This document shows, one piece after another, positions 17,034-26,010 of a DNA stretch of 58,596 bases; position 1 is the stretch's first letter, and the number at the start of each line of letters is the position of its first letter. The DNA is taken from assembly GCA_017410585.1 (NCBI GenBank), contig JAFQQM010000018.1, positions 1 through 58,596 of the forward strand, written 5' to 3'. The DNA is from Clostridia bacterium. GTDB taxonomy: Bacteria > Bacillota > Clostridia > Oscillospirales > Acutalibacteraceae. The translations under genes were made by a program, and so were the position numbers. Under the pieces are notes generated by a model. It was not told where the DNA came from and did no database searches. It was given only the letters and a program-made list of their open reading frames with translations.

Positions 17034-17864
17034 TTACAGCAACATCGACAGGTGCGGTTCAAAGAGCACACCGTCGTTGCGGTCGGTACCGGCCGATACC
17101 GTATCCACCAAGGCGGCGTGCAGGAAATCGGAAGCCAGTAAAACGGCTTCGGACGGTTGCATTCCGCGGCACAGACCGCCGCAAAGCACCGCCGCCAGTA
17201 GGTCGCCGGTACCGGAATAACTGCCGCCGACACGCGGCTTGACGTTGGCGGTTACAGTACCGTTATCCACCGTGATATCCGCTACCGTATCCCGCCAACC
17301 GATGCCGGTGATGACCGCAAAGCGCGGGCCGTCCACACACAGACGATGGCCGATCTCCGCCACGCGGTCGAGGTAGTCTTCCTCTGACGAGTGTGCGGTC
17401 AGCGCCATATAGTCGGTACCGGAGAGCAAACATGCCTCGGTCAAATTCGGCGTGATGCCGGTGGCGGAACGCGCCAAACTACCGATACGGTCGCAAAGTG
17501 AGGCTGAAAAACCAGGATAGCGTTCGCCGTTATCCCCCATAATGGGGTCGACCAAGAGGAAGGTCTTCTCTGTGCGGAAAGCAGAAAGAAATTCTTCGAT
17601 CTGGCCGACCTGCTCCTCTCCGGTCAAAAAACCGGTGGATATCCCGTCAAAGGTGATATCCGTCCGCTTCCATTCGCGGATATAATCCGCGATCACCGGA
17701 CGGTAATCGGAAACGCTGAAAGAGGGATACCCCGTTTGATTGGTCAGCACGGCCGTCGGCAGTGCCACCGGTTGCACGCCCATCACCGACAGCACCGGCA
17801 ACGAGGCCGTCAGCGAACACCGTCCGAGTCCGGACAGGTCGTTGATCAACGCCACACGTTTCAT
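17034..17864 (-). CDS. pdxY: Pyridoxal/pyridoxamine kinase
   Basis: The 276-residue ribokinase-fold enzyme phosphorylates B6 vitamers. It shows the family start MKRVALINDLSGLGRCSLT, DPIMGDNGERYPGF, TPNLTEACLLSG and the ATP/anion-hole motif GSYSGTGDLLAA with the catalytic Asp. It is a salvage route to PLP, which IlvE and GlyA use. The symbol pdxY is by resemblance; pdxK-type is the alternative. The ATG at 17864 has an AAAGGGGGAG RBS. Confidence 0.88.
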   Translation of the reverse strand: MKRVALINDLSGLGRCSLTASLPVLSVMGVQPVALPTAVLTNQTGYPSFSVSDYRPVIADYIREWKRTDITFDGISTGFLTGEEQVGQIEEFLSAFRTEKTFLLVDPIMGDNGERYPGFSASLCDRIGSLARSATGITPNLTEACLLSGTDYMALTAHSSEEDYLDRVAEIGHRLCVDGPRFAVITGIGWRDTVADITVDNGTVTANVKPRVGGSYSGTGDLLAAVLCGGLCRGMQPSEAVLLASDFLHAALVDTVSAGTDRNDGVLFEPHLSMLL

Positions 17865-17894
17865 CGGTCTCCCCCTTTCGTCGATTTTTAGTCT

Positions 17895-17923
17895 ATTATA
17901 CATCAACGTCGCAGGCAATTCAA
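17895..17923 (-). promoter_or_regulatory. pdxY promoter
   Basis: TTGAAT (17923-17918), 17 bp, TATAAT (17900-17895) on the minus strand, 31 bp ahead of the gene. Confidence 0.78.
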
Positions 17924-17966
17924 GTATTTTGCAAATTTACAATTTCGAAATGTTTCGGTGATGCTT

Positions 17967-18072
17967 TTGACATATTTTTCTGTTATGCTAATAAACAAGA
18001 GATCAAACGATCTCCTCTCTCCTCTTTCTCGAAAAACGCGTTTTGTCGGAAGACAGAATGCGTTTTTCTCTT
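17967..18072 (+). ncRNA. Candidate small RNA or orphan terminator
   Basis: A TTGACA box (17967-17972) is followed by a poor -10 (TAATAA at 17989-17994), a small GAGATC-AAAC-GATCTC hairpin (~17999-18014), a pyrimidine run, and a 17-bp stem with two G-U pairs closed by GGAA (18031-18068). No plus-strand gene precedes it, so the strong hairpin has no obvious transcript to end unless a short RNA is made here. Confidence 0.35.
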
Positions 18073-18099
18073 TACATCAAACAAAATGTGGCGTATAAT
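18071..18099 (+). promoter_or_regulatory. Promoter of the AEC permease-cca operon
   Basis: TTTACA (18071-18076), 17 bp, TATAAT (18094-18099), 39 bp ahead of the permease. The -35 box begins where the preceding hairpin ends. Confidence 0.75.
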
Positions 18100-18138
18100 G
18101 GGCGTATATTCACTACGTAAGATAAGAGGGCAACCACA

Positions 18139-19071
18139 ATGACAATCGATATTGCTGCGGTCTTTCAGCAGTTGATCATTTTGTTTCTCGTGATGGCGGT
18201 CGGTTATATCGGCAACAAAGCCGGTGTGCTGACGCCGGAACTGACACGCGGTTTTTCGCGGCTGGTACTGACCGTCACCATGCCGGCGATGTTGCTGGCG
18301 TCGGTCATCAACGTCAAGAGCGACAAAAGCACCGGCGAAGTGCTTTTACTGCTCGGCATCACGTTGGCGGTGTATGCGATCCTCACGGTGCTTGGCTTTT
18401 TGTTGCCGGTACTGCTACGAGTCCGGCAACCGCAAGTTGGCGCGTATCGGTATATGACGGTATTTACCAACGCCGCCTTTATGGGATTTCCCGTCATTAC
18501 CGCCATTTTCGGCGAAGAGGCTCTCTTTTATGCGATGCTGTTTCAATTGCCGTTTAATATGCTGGCGTATACCTTTGGCATCTGGCTGATCGCCGGCAAG
18601 GAGACCAAACTTTCCGCCAAGCAGATCCTGCTCAATCCCGGTTGTCTGGCGGCAGTAGCGGCGCTGATCATCTATTTGTTGCAAATTCCGTTCCCCTCTG
18701 CTGTTGAGGGTACGGTGGATCTTCTGGGGCGGATCACAACACCGGCCAGTATGCTTATCATCGGTGCCACCCTCGGCAATATGCCGATCAAACAGGTCTT
18801 TAACAAATGGCGGTTGTATCCCTTCGCCGTCATTACCAATATCGCCGTACCGCTTTTGGTCTATTTCGTTTTGCGGTTATTTGTGACCGATCAAATGATG
18901 CTGCAGGTTGCCGTCGTGATCGCCGCCATGCCGGTAGCGACCAATTCCACTATGATCTGCCACAAATACGGCGGCGATGCCGAGACTACGTCGGCGGGTG
19001 TTTTTCTCTCCACCGCCCTTTCCATCGGCACCATCCCGCTTGTCGTATGGTTAATGCAGACATTTAACTGA
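18139..19071 (+). CDS. AEC family (auxin efflux carrier-like) permease
   Basis: The 310-residue protein has about ten membrane segments in two halves, with the family features GYIGNKAGVLTPE in the first half, TNAAFMGFPV in the crossover region and AAMPVATNSTM in the second. Bacterial AEC proteins carry organic acids or amino-acid-derived anions across the cytoplasmic membrane; the substrate cannot be told from sequence. cca follows after 38 bp without a visible promoter, so the two are probably co-transcribed. Confidence 0.87.
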   Translation: MTIDIAAVFQQLIILFLVMAVGYIGNKAGVLTPELTRGFSRLVLTVTMPAMLLASVINVKSDKSTGEVLLLLGITLAVYAILTVLGFLLPVLLRVRQPQVGAYRYMTVFTNAAFMGFPVITAIFGEEALFYAMLFQLPFNMLAYTFGIWLIAGKETKLSAKQILLNPGCLAAVAALIIYLLQIPFPSAVEGTVDLLGRITTPASMLIIGATLGNMPIKQVFNKWRLYPFAVITNIAVPLLVYFVLRLFVTDQMMLQVAVVIAAMPVATNSTMICHKYGGDAETTSAGVFLSTALSIGTIPLVVWLMQTFN

Positions 19072-19109
19072 AAAGGGATATTACTTTACAGAGAAAGGAG
19101 CGTGTACGA

Positions 19110-20432
19110 ATGAGAATACCGGAAGCGGTGCTGGATGCCGTAGCACAACTCAACGCCGCCGGCTTTGAAGCCTATCCGGTCGGCGGTTGTGTCCGCGATC
19201 TTTTAAGCGGCAAGCAACCGCACGATTGGGATCTGACTACCTCCGCCACCCCCGACGAGATGTTGGCCGTCTTTCAAAACGACCGTACTGTCCCCACCGG
19301 TCTCAAGCACGGCACGCTCACGGTGATCAAAGGCGACGTCCCGCTGGAGATCACTACCTACCGCGTTGACGGCAACTATGCCGACGGTCGGCATCCCGAT
19401 GAAGTGACCTTCACGCGGTCGCTTACCGACGATCTGGCGCGTCGGGATTTCACCGTAAACGCGATGGCATGGGATATCAAAAACGGCGTGGTTGACCCGT
19501 TTTTCGGTCAAGAAGATCTGAAAAAAGGCATCATCCGCTGTGTCGGTGATGCCGATACTCGCTTTACCGAAGATGCGCTTCGTATTCTGCGCGGTCTCCG
19601 TTTTGCCTCGGTCCTCGGCTTTGAGATTGAAGCGAAAACCGCCACGGCGATGCGCCGCCAGAAGGAACGTTTGGGGTTGGTCTCCGCAGAACGTATTACC
19701 GAGGAAATGACCAAGTTGCTCTGTGGCAAGGCGGTCGATACCGTGCTGGATGACTACCGCGATATTTTGGCTTTTTTTATTCCCGAAATATCCCCCACTT
19801 TCGATCTTCAGCAACAAAATCCGCACCATATTCACGACGTTTTTACGCATACGCTTAAGGCGGTAGCCGCCGTCAAAGCCGAGCCGGAATTGCGCTGGGC
19901 GATGCTGTTGCACGACATTGGCAAGGCGAAATGCTTTACAGTTGACGAAGACGGCATCGGGCATTTTTACGGTCACGCATCGATCAGCGAGAAGATGGCA
20001 AAGGACATTTTGGCGCGTTTCCGGCTGAGTTCCAAGCAGAGCGAGCGTATTTTACGGCTTATCAAGTATCACGACCTTCCTTTTCCCAACGAAAGGCCGA
20101 TGCTGTTGAAGCGGTTGCACAAGTTCGGTGAGGAAATTTGTTTGCAATTGCTGGAAATGCAGGATGCCGATTGCACCGCACAGGCACCGGAATACCGTTA
20201 CCGTCTGGAAGAAAACCAACGGATACGAGACGAGTTACAGCGGCTTTGCGACGAGCAGGCGTGCTTCTCGCTCAAAGATCTGGCCGTGAGCGGCGACGAT
20301 CTGTTAGCCGCCGGTGTTCCTGCCGGTCGGACGATCGGCAAGACCTTGGAAAGGTTATTGACGGCGGTGATGGACGGGCGGGTAGAAAATACCCGCGAAG
20401 CCTTGTTACAACTGGTTAGAAAAGAAAAGTGA
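19110..20432 (+). CDS. cca: CCA-adding tRNA nucleotidyltransferase with HD domain
   Basis: The 440-residue class II enzyme adds or repairs the 3' CCA of tRNA. Motifs are PVGGCVRDLLSG (23-34), the metal carboxylates D39 and D41 in HDWDL, GTLTVI, RRDFTVNAMAWD, and ERI(T)EEMTKLL. An HD domain with LLHDIGKAKC and HASISEKMA occupies roughly residues 235-360, as in long bacterial Cca proteins with phosphohydrolase activity. RBS GAAAGGAG. Confidence 0.93.
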   Translation: MRIPEAVLDAVAQLNAAGFEAYPVGGCVRDLLSGKQPHDWDLTTSATPDEMLAVFQNDRTVPTGLKHGTLTVIKGDVPLEITTYRVDGNYADGRHPDEVTFTRSLTDDLARRDFTVNAMAWDIKNGVVDPFFGQEDLKKGIIRCVGDADTRFTEDALRILRGLRFASVLGFEIEAKTATAMRRQKERLGLVSAERITEEMTKLLCGKAVDTVLDDYRDILAFFIPEISPTFDLQQQNPHHIHDVFTHTLKAVAAVKAEPELRWAMLLHDIGKAKCFTVDEDGIGHFYGHASISEKMAKDILARFRLSSKQSERILRLIKYHDLPFPNERPMLLKRLHKFGEEICLQLLEMQDADCTAQAPEYRYRLEENQRIRDELQRLCDEQACFSLKDLAVSGDDLLAAGVPAGRTIGKTLERLLTAVMDGRVENTREALLQLVRKEK

Positions 20433-20457
20433 GCGGAAATTTCCGCTCACTTTTTTG
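20425..20457. terminator. Bidirectional terminator between cca and nth
   Basis: AAAAGTGAGCGGAAA pairs with TTTCCGCTCACTTTT with almost no loop. It includes the last bases of both converging genes. Confidence 0.88.
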
Positions 20458-21079
20458 CTTTGTTTTTGCAGATATCCGAAAGCGGGCAGGCCTCGCATTT
20501 CGGGGAACGCGCCGAACAGGTATCCCGCCCAAACAACACCAGACGATGACAGAAATCGTTGCTCTCCTCCGGCGGCAGGATCGCTCGGAGTTGGCTCTCC
20601 ACCTTGACGGGGACGTCGCTGTCGGTCAAACCGAGACGGTTGGTGATACGGATACAATGGGTATCGGTGACCACGGCCGGTTTTCCGTACACGTCCCCCA
20701 CCACCAAATTGGCGGTCTTACGCCCGACGCCGGGCAGTTTTATCAGTTCCTCCACCGTGTCGGGAATGATCCCGCCGTAGGTCTCGCAAAGGATCCGGCT
20801 CATCTCCACCAGATCGGCGGATTTGGTCTTGTAAAATCCGCAGGAATAAATCAGTTTTCCAACCTCTTCCACATCCGCGGCCGCCATTTCGACCATCGTC
20901 GGGTATTTGGCAAACAGCGCCGGTGTGACCAGATTGACACGGGCATCGGTGCATTGTGCCGATAGGCGGGTGGCGACCAGCAGTTGCCACGCCGATGAAT
21001 AATTCAGTGAACAGATCGCTTCGGGATAAGCGGCTTTTAAGCGCTCGACAGCCGCTACCGCTCGTTGTTTCTTGGTCAT
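20447..21079 (-). CDS. nth: Endonuclease III
   Basis: The 210-residue DNA glycosylase/AP lyase removes oxidised pyrimidines. It has the helix-hairpin-helix LPGVGRKTANLVV with the catalytic K121, the catalytic D139 (VTDTHC), and a complete 4Fe-4S loop C188-x6-C195-x2-C198-x5-C204. The ATG at 21079 has the RBS AAAGGAAGGG. Confidence 0.96.
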   Translation of the reverse strand: MTKKQRAVAAVERLKAAYPEAICSLNYSSAWQLLVATRLSAQCTDARVNLVTPALFAKYPTMVEMAAADVEEVGKLIYSCGFYKTKSADLVEMSRILCETYGGIIPDTVEELIKLPGVGRKTANLVVGDVYGKPAVVTDTHCIRITNRLGLTDSDVPVKVESQLRAILPPEESNDFCHRLVLFGRDTCSARSPKCEACPLSDICKNKAKK

Positions 21080-21102
21080 ACGATCCCTTCCTTTCGGCAA
21101 TC

Positions 21103-21131
21103 ATTTTACCATTCTGTCGCTTTTTTGTCAA
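21103..21131 (-). promoter_or_regulatory. nth promoter
   Basis: On the minus strand TTGACA (21131-21126), 17 bp, TAAAAT (21108-21103), 23 bp ahead of nth. Confidence 0.78.
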
Positions 21132-21157
21132 TTTTTTCGGAAAGTTTGTTTTTTTAC

Positions 21158-21186
21158 TTGCGTAATATCAAAAAATAAGGTATGAT
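21158..21186 (+). promoter_or_regulatory. Candidate glyA promoter
   Basis: TTGCGT (21158-21163), 17 bp, TATGAT (21181-21186). A perfect TATAAT also lies at 21195-21200 but without a -35 box. No riboswitch-like leader is visible. Confidence 0.55.
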
Positions 21187-21224
21187 GATAAGCGTATAAT
21201 TTTCCTTTTAAGGAGTGACGAACA

Positions 21225-22478
21225 ATGTACGAAAATATGTTGGACACCATTGGTTTTGTCAAGGCGGTTGATCCCGCCGTCGGCGAAGCGATGGAACGCG
21301 AACTCGGTCGTCAGCGCCGCAATTTGGAGTTGATCGCATCGGAAAACATCGTCTCCCCTGCCGTGATGGCGGCGATGGGCAGCGTACTGACCAATAAATA
21401 CGCCGAAGGATATCCCGGCAAACGCTACTACGGCGGTTGCATTCACGTAGATGAATTGGAGCAGATCGCCATTGATCGCGCCTGCGAATTGTTTGGTGCA
21501 AAGTATGCCAACGTGCAGCCGCACAGCGGCGCGCAAGCCAATATGGCGGTGTATCAGGCCCTTTTGAATCTCGGTGATACCGTGATGGGCATGGATCTGT
21601 CGCAGGGCGGTCACCTCACCCACGGTAGCCCTGCCAACCAATCCGGCAAAAACTATAAGTTCGTCGCTTACGGCGTCAACGATGACGGCTTTATCGATTA
21701 CAACGAGTTGGCCAAAGCGGTCAACAAGGTCCGCCCGAAACTGATCGTAGCGGGTGCTTCTGCCTATCCGCGTGCCATTGACTTTGAAAAACTCGCTGAG
21801 ATCGCCCACGGTCACGGTGCGATGCTGATGGTGGATATGGCGCACATTGCCGGTCTGGTAGCCGCCGGTCAGCACGCCAGCCCCGTGCCGTATGCGGACG
21901 TGGTGACCACCACCACCCACAAGACGTTGCGCGGTCCGCGCGGCGGTTTGATCCTCACCAACAACGAATACATCGCCAAGAAGATCAACAGTGCGGTGTT
22001 CCCCGGCACACAAGGCGGTCCGCTGGAACACGTGATTGCCGCCAAGGCGGTCTGCTTCGGCGAGGCGTTGCAGCCTTCCTTCAAGGAATATCAGGCGCAG
22101 ATCGTCAAAAACGCGCAGGCGTTGGCAAACGGTCTGCTGTCCCGTGGGATGAAACTGGTCTCCGGCGGCACCGACAATCATCTGATGCTGATGGATCTCC
22201 GCGATACCGGCATCACCGGCAAGCAACTGGAGCATAATCTCGACGAAGTGTATATCACCGCCAACAAAAACACCATCCCCAACGAACCGCTGTCCCCGTT
22301 TGTGACCAGCGGTCTGCGTCTCGGTACGCCGGCGGTCACCACCCGCGGTCTCAAGGAAGCAGATATGGATCTGGTGGCCGGTTTCATCGCCGATTGCGTC
22401 ACCGATTTCGAAAACAAGGCGGACAGCATCCGCGAAGGCGTCACCGCGCTCTGTGAGCGTTATCCGCTGTACGCCTGA
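21225..22478 (+). CDS. glyA: Serine hydroxymethyltransferase
   Basis: The 417-residue PLP enzyme interconverts serine and glycine with tetrahydrofolate. The PLP lysine is K233 in [44 protein letters not shown] and [13 protein letters not shown] are all intact and the length is typical. It begins an operon with the esterase and rarA (gaps of 11 and 9 bp). RBS AAGGAGTG. Confidence 0.97.
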   Translation: MYENMLDTIGFVKAVDPAVGEAMERELGRQRRNLELIASENIVSPAVMAAMGSVLTNKYAEGYPGKRYYGGCIHVDELEQIAIDRACELFGAKYANVQPHSGAQANMAVYQALLNLGDTVMGMDLSQGGHLTHGSPANQSGKNYKFVAYGVNDDGFIDYNELAKAVNKVRPKLIVAGASAYPRAIDFEKLAEIAHGHGAMLMVDMAHIAGLVAAGQHASPVPYADVVTTTTHKTLRGPRGGLILTNNEYIAKKINSAVFPGTQGGPLEHVIAAKAVCFGEALQPSFKEYQAQIVKNAQALANGLLSRGMKLVSGGTDNHLMLMDLRDTGITGKQLEHNLDEVYITANKNTIPNEPLSPFVTSGLRLGTPAVTTRGLKEADMDLVAGFIADCVTDFENKADSIREGVTALCERYPLYA

Positions 22479-22489
22479 AAGGACAAGCC

Positions 22490-23233
22490 ATGAGCAACGT
22501 GTTTGAGGGCTCTTTCCGTTCCCATTCACTAAAAAAGCACACCCATTTGACCGTTATTTTCCCCGCTCGATTGCCGGAAAGCGGCAAGTGGCCGACGCTG
22601 TATCTGCTGCACGGCATCGGCGGTGATCATCGGTCGTGGCTCAATCTGACCTCTATCGCCCGCTATGCGGACGAAGCAGGGATCGCCGTTGTCTGCCCCG
22701 ACGCCGAACACAGTTTTTACAGCAATATGGTCTACGGTAAACCGTACTACACCTATATCGCCGAAGAATTACCCGCCTACTGTCGGACGATGTTCCCTTT
22801 GAGCGATGACCCGAAACAGACGTATATTGCCGGTCTGTCGATGGGCGGCTACGGTGCGTTAAAGGTGGCTATCCGTAATCCGGAAAACTACGCGGCGGTC
22901 GGCTGTTTCTCCGGCTGTGTGGATCTGCGGAGCGTTCCGCAGGAACAGTATCCCATCCCTGCCAACGAACTGGTCGGCGTGTTTGGCGACGGCATCGCCG
23001 GCGAGGACGACGTGATGCTGTTGACCTCGAAAGCGGCACGAAACAAAGTGGCGTTGCCGCCGATCTATCTGACCTGCGGATTGTCGGATGAGTTGTATCC
23101 GCAGACACAGCGATACCGTCAACAATTGGATTTCCTGCGTGTTCCTTACGTCTACGACGAGTGGCCGGGTGGCCATGAGTGGGGATTTTGGGATCGCAGT
23201 ATACGGCATTTCTTACAATTTATCGGAAAATAA
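22490..23233 (+). CDS. Alpha/beta-hydrolase esterase (esterase D / EstA-like)
   Basis: The 247-residue protein has the oxyanion-side stretch PTLYLLHGIGGDHRSW, the nucleophile elbow GLSMGGYGALK with S117, a late Asp (SDELYP) and the catalytic His near the end (GGHEWGFWD). This is the layout of the tributyrin-esterase / S-formylglutathione-hydrolase-like group. No signal peptide, so it is cytoplasmic. The natural substrate, for example an acetylated sugar, is unknown; the operon with glyA and rarA gives no hint. Confidence 0.85.
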   Translation: MSNVFEGSFRSHSLKKHTHLTVIFPARLPESGKWPTLYLLHGIGGDHRSWLNLTSIARYADEAGIAVVCPDAEHSFYSNMVYGKPYYTYIAEELPAYCRTMFPLSDDPKQTYIAGLSMGGYGALKVAIRNPENYAAVGCFSGCVDLRSVPQEQYPIPANELVGVFGDGIAGEDDVMLLTSKAARNKVALPPIYLTCGLSDELYPQTQRYRQQLDFLRVPYVYDEWPGGHEWGFWDRSIRHFLQFIGK

Positions 23234-23242
23234 GGTGAGAGT

Positions 23243-24517
23243 ATGAATGCTCCTTTGGCCGATCGGCTTCGCCCCGACTGTCTGGAAAATATGGTCGGGC
23301 AACCGCACCTCATCGGTGAAGGCAAGGCCTTACGCCGGATCATTGATTCCGGCAAGATCCCCAATCTGATATTTTACGGACCGTCCGGTGTCGGCAAGAC
23401 GACGTTGGCGCGTATCATTGCGTCCCGCACCGATATGCGGTTGCACAAACTCAACGGCACCACCGCCTCCACGGCGGACATCAAGGCGATCGTTGAGGAG
23501 ACCGGAACGCTTGCCGGCGTCAACGGCATTCTGCTGTATTTAGACGAGATCCAATATTTCAACAAGCGGCAACAACAGACGCTGTTGGAATACATCGAAA
23601 ACGGCAGTATTACGCTGATCGCCTCCACCACCGAAAATCCGTATTTCTACATCTACAATGCCATCCTCAGCCGATCGACCGTGTTTGAATTTAAGCCGGT
23701 GGATAAAAACGATATCGTCCGAGCGGTGGAACGCGGTTTTGACTTCTTGCGGGAAGAGCAGATGACCGAGATCACGGTGGAAGACGGTGTTTCCGAAAAG
23801 ATCGCCTATGCCTGCGGCGGTGACGTGCGTAAGGCCATCAATACGGTGGAACTGTGCGTATTGGCGGCAGAACCGGACAAGGACGGCCGTTTACACGTGA
23901 CGTTGGAGACAGCCGAGCAGGTCGGACAACGCAGTACGATGCGGTATGACCGTGAAGGCGACGAGCATTACGACATCGTTTCGGCCTATCAAAAGTCGAT
24001 GCGCGGCTCCGATCCGGATGCCGCCATCCATTATCTGGCGCGGTTGCTGGAGGCAGGCGATCTTCCCTCTGCCTGCCGGCGATTGATGGTATGCGCCTCG
24101 GAGGACGTTGGGCTGGCCTATCCGCAGATTATCCCCATTGTCAAGGCGGCAGTAGACACGGCCTTGCAAGTCGGGTTACCGGAAGCGCGTTTGCCGCTGG
24201 CCAATGCGGTCATTTTGGTGGCTACAGCCCCCAAGTCTACCTCGGCCCACGATGCCATCAACGCGGCGATCGAGGATATTCAAGCCGGAAAAAGCGGCCC
24301 GATCCCGCGTCAGTTGCAAAACAAACATTACGACGGTGCCGACGCGGCGGTGCGCGGGCAACATTATCTCTACCCCCACCGTTTTCCCGATCATTGGGTG
24401 GAACAGCAATATCTGCCGGACAAACTCAAGGATACCCGCTATTATATCCCAGGTGATAACAAAAACGAGCAGGCGTTTTCCGCCTACTGGAAAGCCATCA
24501 AAGACAAGCGAAAATGA
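23243..24517 (+). CDS. rarA: Replication-associated recombination protein A (MgsA/RarA)
   Basis: The 424-residue AAA+ ATPase has Walker A GPSGVGKTT (46-54), Walker B LLYLDEIQYF, the sensor ASTTENPYFYIYNAILSRST, and the RarA-specific C-terminal tetramerisation domain (from about residue 270, with CASEDVGLAYP). It acts at stalled replication forks and resembles clamp-loader subunits. It is the last gene of its operon, followed by a terminator. Confidence 0.95.
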   Translation: MNAPLADRLRPDCLENMVGQPHLIGEGKALRRIIDSGKIPNLIFYGPSGVGKTTLARIIASRTDMRLHKLNGTTASTADIKAIVEETGTLAGVNGILLYLDEIQYFNKRQQQTLLEYIENGSITLIASTTENPYFYIYNAILSRSTVFEFKPVDKNDIVRAVERGFDFLREEQMTEITVEDGVSEKIAYACGGDVRKAINTVELCVLAAEPDKDGRLHVTLETAEQVGQRSTMRYDREGDEHYDIVSAYQKSMRGSDPDAAIHYLARLLEAGDLPSACRRLMVCASEDVGLAYPQIIPIVKAAVDTALQVGLPEARLPLANAVILVATAPKSTSAHDAINAAIEDIQAGKSGPIPRQLQNKHYDGADAAVRGQHYLYPHRFPDHWVEQQYLPDKLKDTRYYIPGDNKNEQAFSAYWKAIKDKRK

Positions 24518-24521
24518 CCCC

Positions 24522-24552
24522 TGCCGGAGAGGACTTCTCTCCGGCATTTTTT
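24522..24552 (+). terminator. rarA operon terminator
   Basis: TGCCGGAGAG pairs with CTCTCCGGCA over GACTT and is followed by TTTTTT. Confidence 0.92.
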
Positions 24553-24586
24553 CATCGCAGTTTTTCGACTTTTTTAGGGTAAACTA

Positions 24587-24615
24587 TTGACAATTTATGT
24601 ATTATAATTTATAGT
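24587..24615 (+). promoter_or_regulatory. Promoter of the potABCD operon
   Basis: TTGACA (24587-24592), 17 bp, TATAGT (24610-24615). The predicted start near 24622 leaves a leader of about 235 nt before potA. Confidence 0.78.
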
Positions 24616-24620
24616 TATAC

Positions 24621-24857
24621 TGTTGCATTTTATATTTATACAAAATATAAATGTTTGCATCTAAGCAAGAACCGAGCAACATCCAAGCAGCGCCGCAGCC
24701 GGCCAAACGGACATGGCTGTGAAAAACCCTTTGCGGAGGGCGCTTGTCCCATGATGTTGCGGTTTCACGGCCGATGACGGCGAATCTTTTAACGACCGTC
24801 CACGGGAAACTTCCATGTACCAAGCGTTGGTACATTACCGCAAAGGGGGATGCATTT
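24621..24857 (+). promoter_or_regulatory. Structured 5' leader of potA, candidate riboswitch
   Basis: This gap has no gene but much pairing. First comes an AT hairpin (24627-24654). Then a long-range helix AACCG-AG-CAACATC (24670-24683) with GATGTTGCGGTT (24753-24764) encloses CAAG-CAG-CGCC (24684-24694) with GGCGCTTG (24739-24746) and a CAGCC/GGCTG hairpin (24696-24719). A second domain pairs GTTTC and ACGG (24762-24770) with CCGT and GAAAC (24796-24810). Last is a perfect TGTACCAA-GCG-TTGGTACA hairpin (24816-24834) 10 nt before the AGGGGG RBS. No T-tract follows, so control of translation is more likely than termination. I could not match it to a riboswitch class from memory. Confidence 0.55.
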
Positions 24858-26009
24858 ATGGAAAAAAAGCCTATCATCAATCTCAAAGACATCTCGTTGT
24901 CCTTCGACGGAGAAAAGGTGCTGGAAGGATTAAACCTCAGCATCTGTGACGGGGAATTCGTTACCTTACTGGGACCTTCCGGTTGCGGTAAGACGACGAC
25001 GCTGCGCATCATCGGCGGCTTCCTCACTCCGGACAGCGGCGATGTCTTTTTTGGTGCCAATCGCGTCAACGATCTGCCGCCGTACAAGCGGCCGGTCAAC
25101 ACCATTTTCCAGCGTTACGCGCTGTTCCCGCACCTGAACGTCTACGACAACGTGGCGTTTGGTATGCGGGTGCAGAAGAAAAAGAAGGCGGAGATCGCCA
25201 AAACGGTGGAACGGATGCTGGAAATGGTCAACCTCAAGGGGTTTGAAAAGCGCACCGTCTCTACCCTTTCGGGTGGTCAGCAACAGCGTGTGGCCATTGC
25301 GCGTGCGCTGGCAAACGACCCGAAGGTGCTGTTGCTGGACGAGCCGTTGGCGGCGCTGGATCTCAAACTGCGCAAGGATATGCAAAACGAGTTGAAGAAT
25401 ATGCAAAAATCGCTCGGCATTACCTTCATTTACGTTACCCACGATCAGGAAGAGGCGCTCTCGATGTCCGATACCGTGGTGGTCATGGACGGCGGTGAGA
25501 TCCAACAGATCGGCAGTCCGCTGGATATTTACAACGAGCCGGTCAACGCCTTCGTGGCGGACTTTATCGGCGAGAGCAACATCCTTGACGGCGTGATGCT
25601 TTCCGACTACAAGGTCAAGTTCTTCGGCCGCGTGTTTGATTGCCTTGACGCCGGCTTTGAAAAGGATGAGCCGGTAGACGTGGTCATCCGACCGGAGGAT
25701 ATCAATATCGTCCCCGCCGGCAACGGACTGACCGGCACGGTCACCTCGGTCACCTTCAAGGGCGTTCACTACGAGACCATCGTCGATTTCTATGGCTTTA
25801 AGTGGCTCATTCAGACGACCGAATATCATCCGGTCGGCGAGGTCATCGGCATCGTGCTGGATCCCGATGACATTCACATTATGCATAAATCCCGCTACTC
25901 CGGTATGTTTGGCGACTACAGTTCGTATTCCGAAGAGTTCGACGAGATGAACGATCCCACCATCGATCTTGTGGATGACGAGGCGGATGCCGCCGGGGAG
26001 GCCGACTGA
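24858..26009 (+). CDS. potA: Spermidine/putrescine ABC transporter ATP-binding protein
   Basis: The 383-residue ATPase has Walker [12 protein letters not shown] (38-48), signature LSGGQQQR, Walker [13 protein letters not shown], a switch His (VTHDQEE) and a C-terminal TOBE regulatory domain (about 240-355), as in PotA. An acidic tail of ~25 residues follows ([19 protein letters not shown]). The ATG at 24858 is used because AGGGGG lies 8 bases upstream; a longer frame would run through the structured leader. It energises PotBC for polyamine import. Confidence 0.93.
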   Translation: MEKKPIINLKDISLSFDGEKVLEGLNLSICDGEFVTLLGPSGCGKTTTLRIIGGFLTPDSGDVFFGANRVNDLPPYKRPVNTIFQRYALFPHLNVYDNVAFGMRVQKKKKAEIAKTVERMLEMVNLKGFEKRTVSTLSGGQQQRVAIARALANDPKVLLLDEPLAALDLKLRKDMQNELKNMQKSLGITFIYVTHDQEEALSMSDTVVVMDGGEIQQIGSPLDIYNEPVNAFVADFIGESNILDGVMLSDYKVKFFGRVFDCLDAGFEKDEPVDVVIRPEDINIVPAGNGLTGTVTSVTFKGVHYETIVDFYGFKWLIQTTEYHPVGEVIGIVLDPDDIHIMHKSRYSGMFGDYSSYSEEFDEMNDPTIDLVDDEADAAGEAD

Positions 26010-26010
26010 T

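Noticed and set aside
24621..24857. T-box, TPP or guanidine riboswitch in the pot leader
   Set aside because: No T-box sequence AGGGUGGNACCGCG, no CUGAGA/ACCUGA of TPP, and no ykkC core could be found; GTTGGTACATTACCGC only superficially resembles a T-box.
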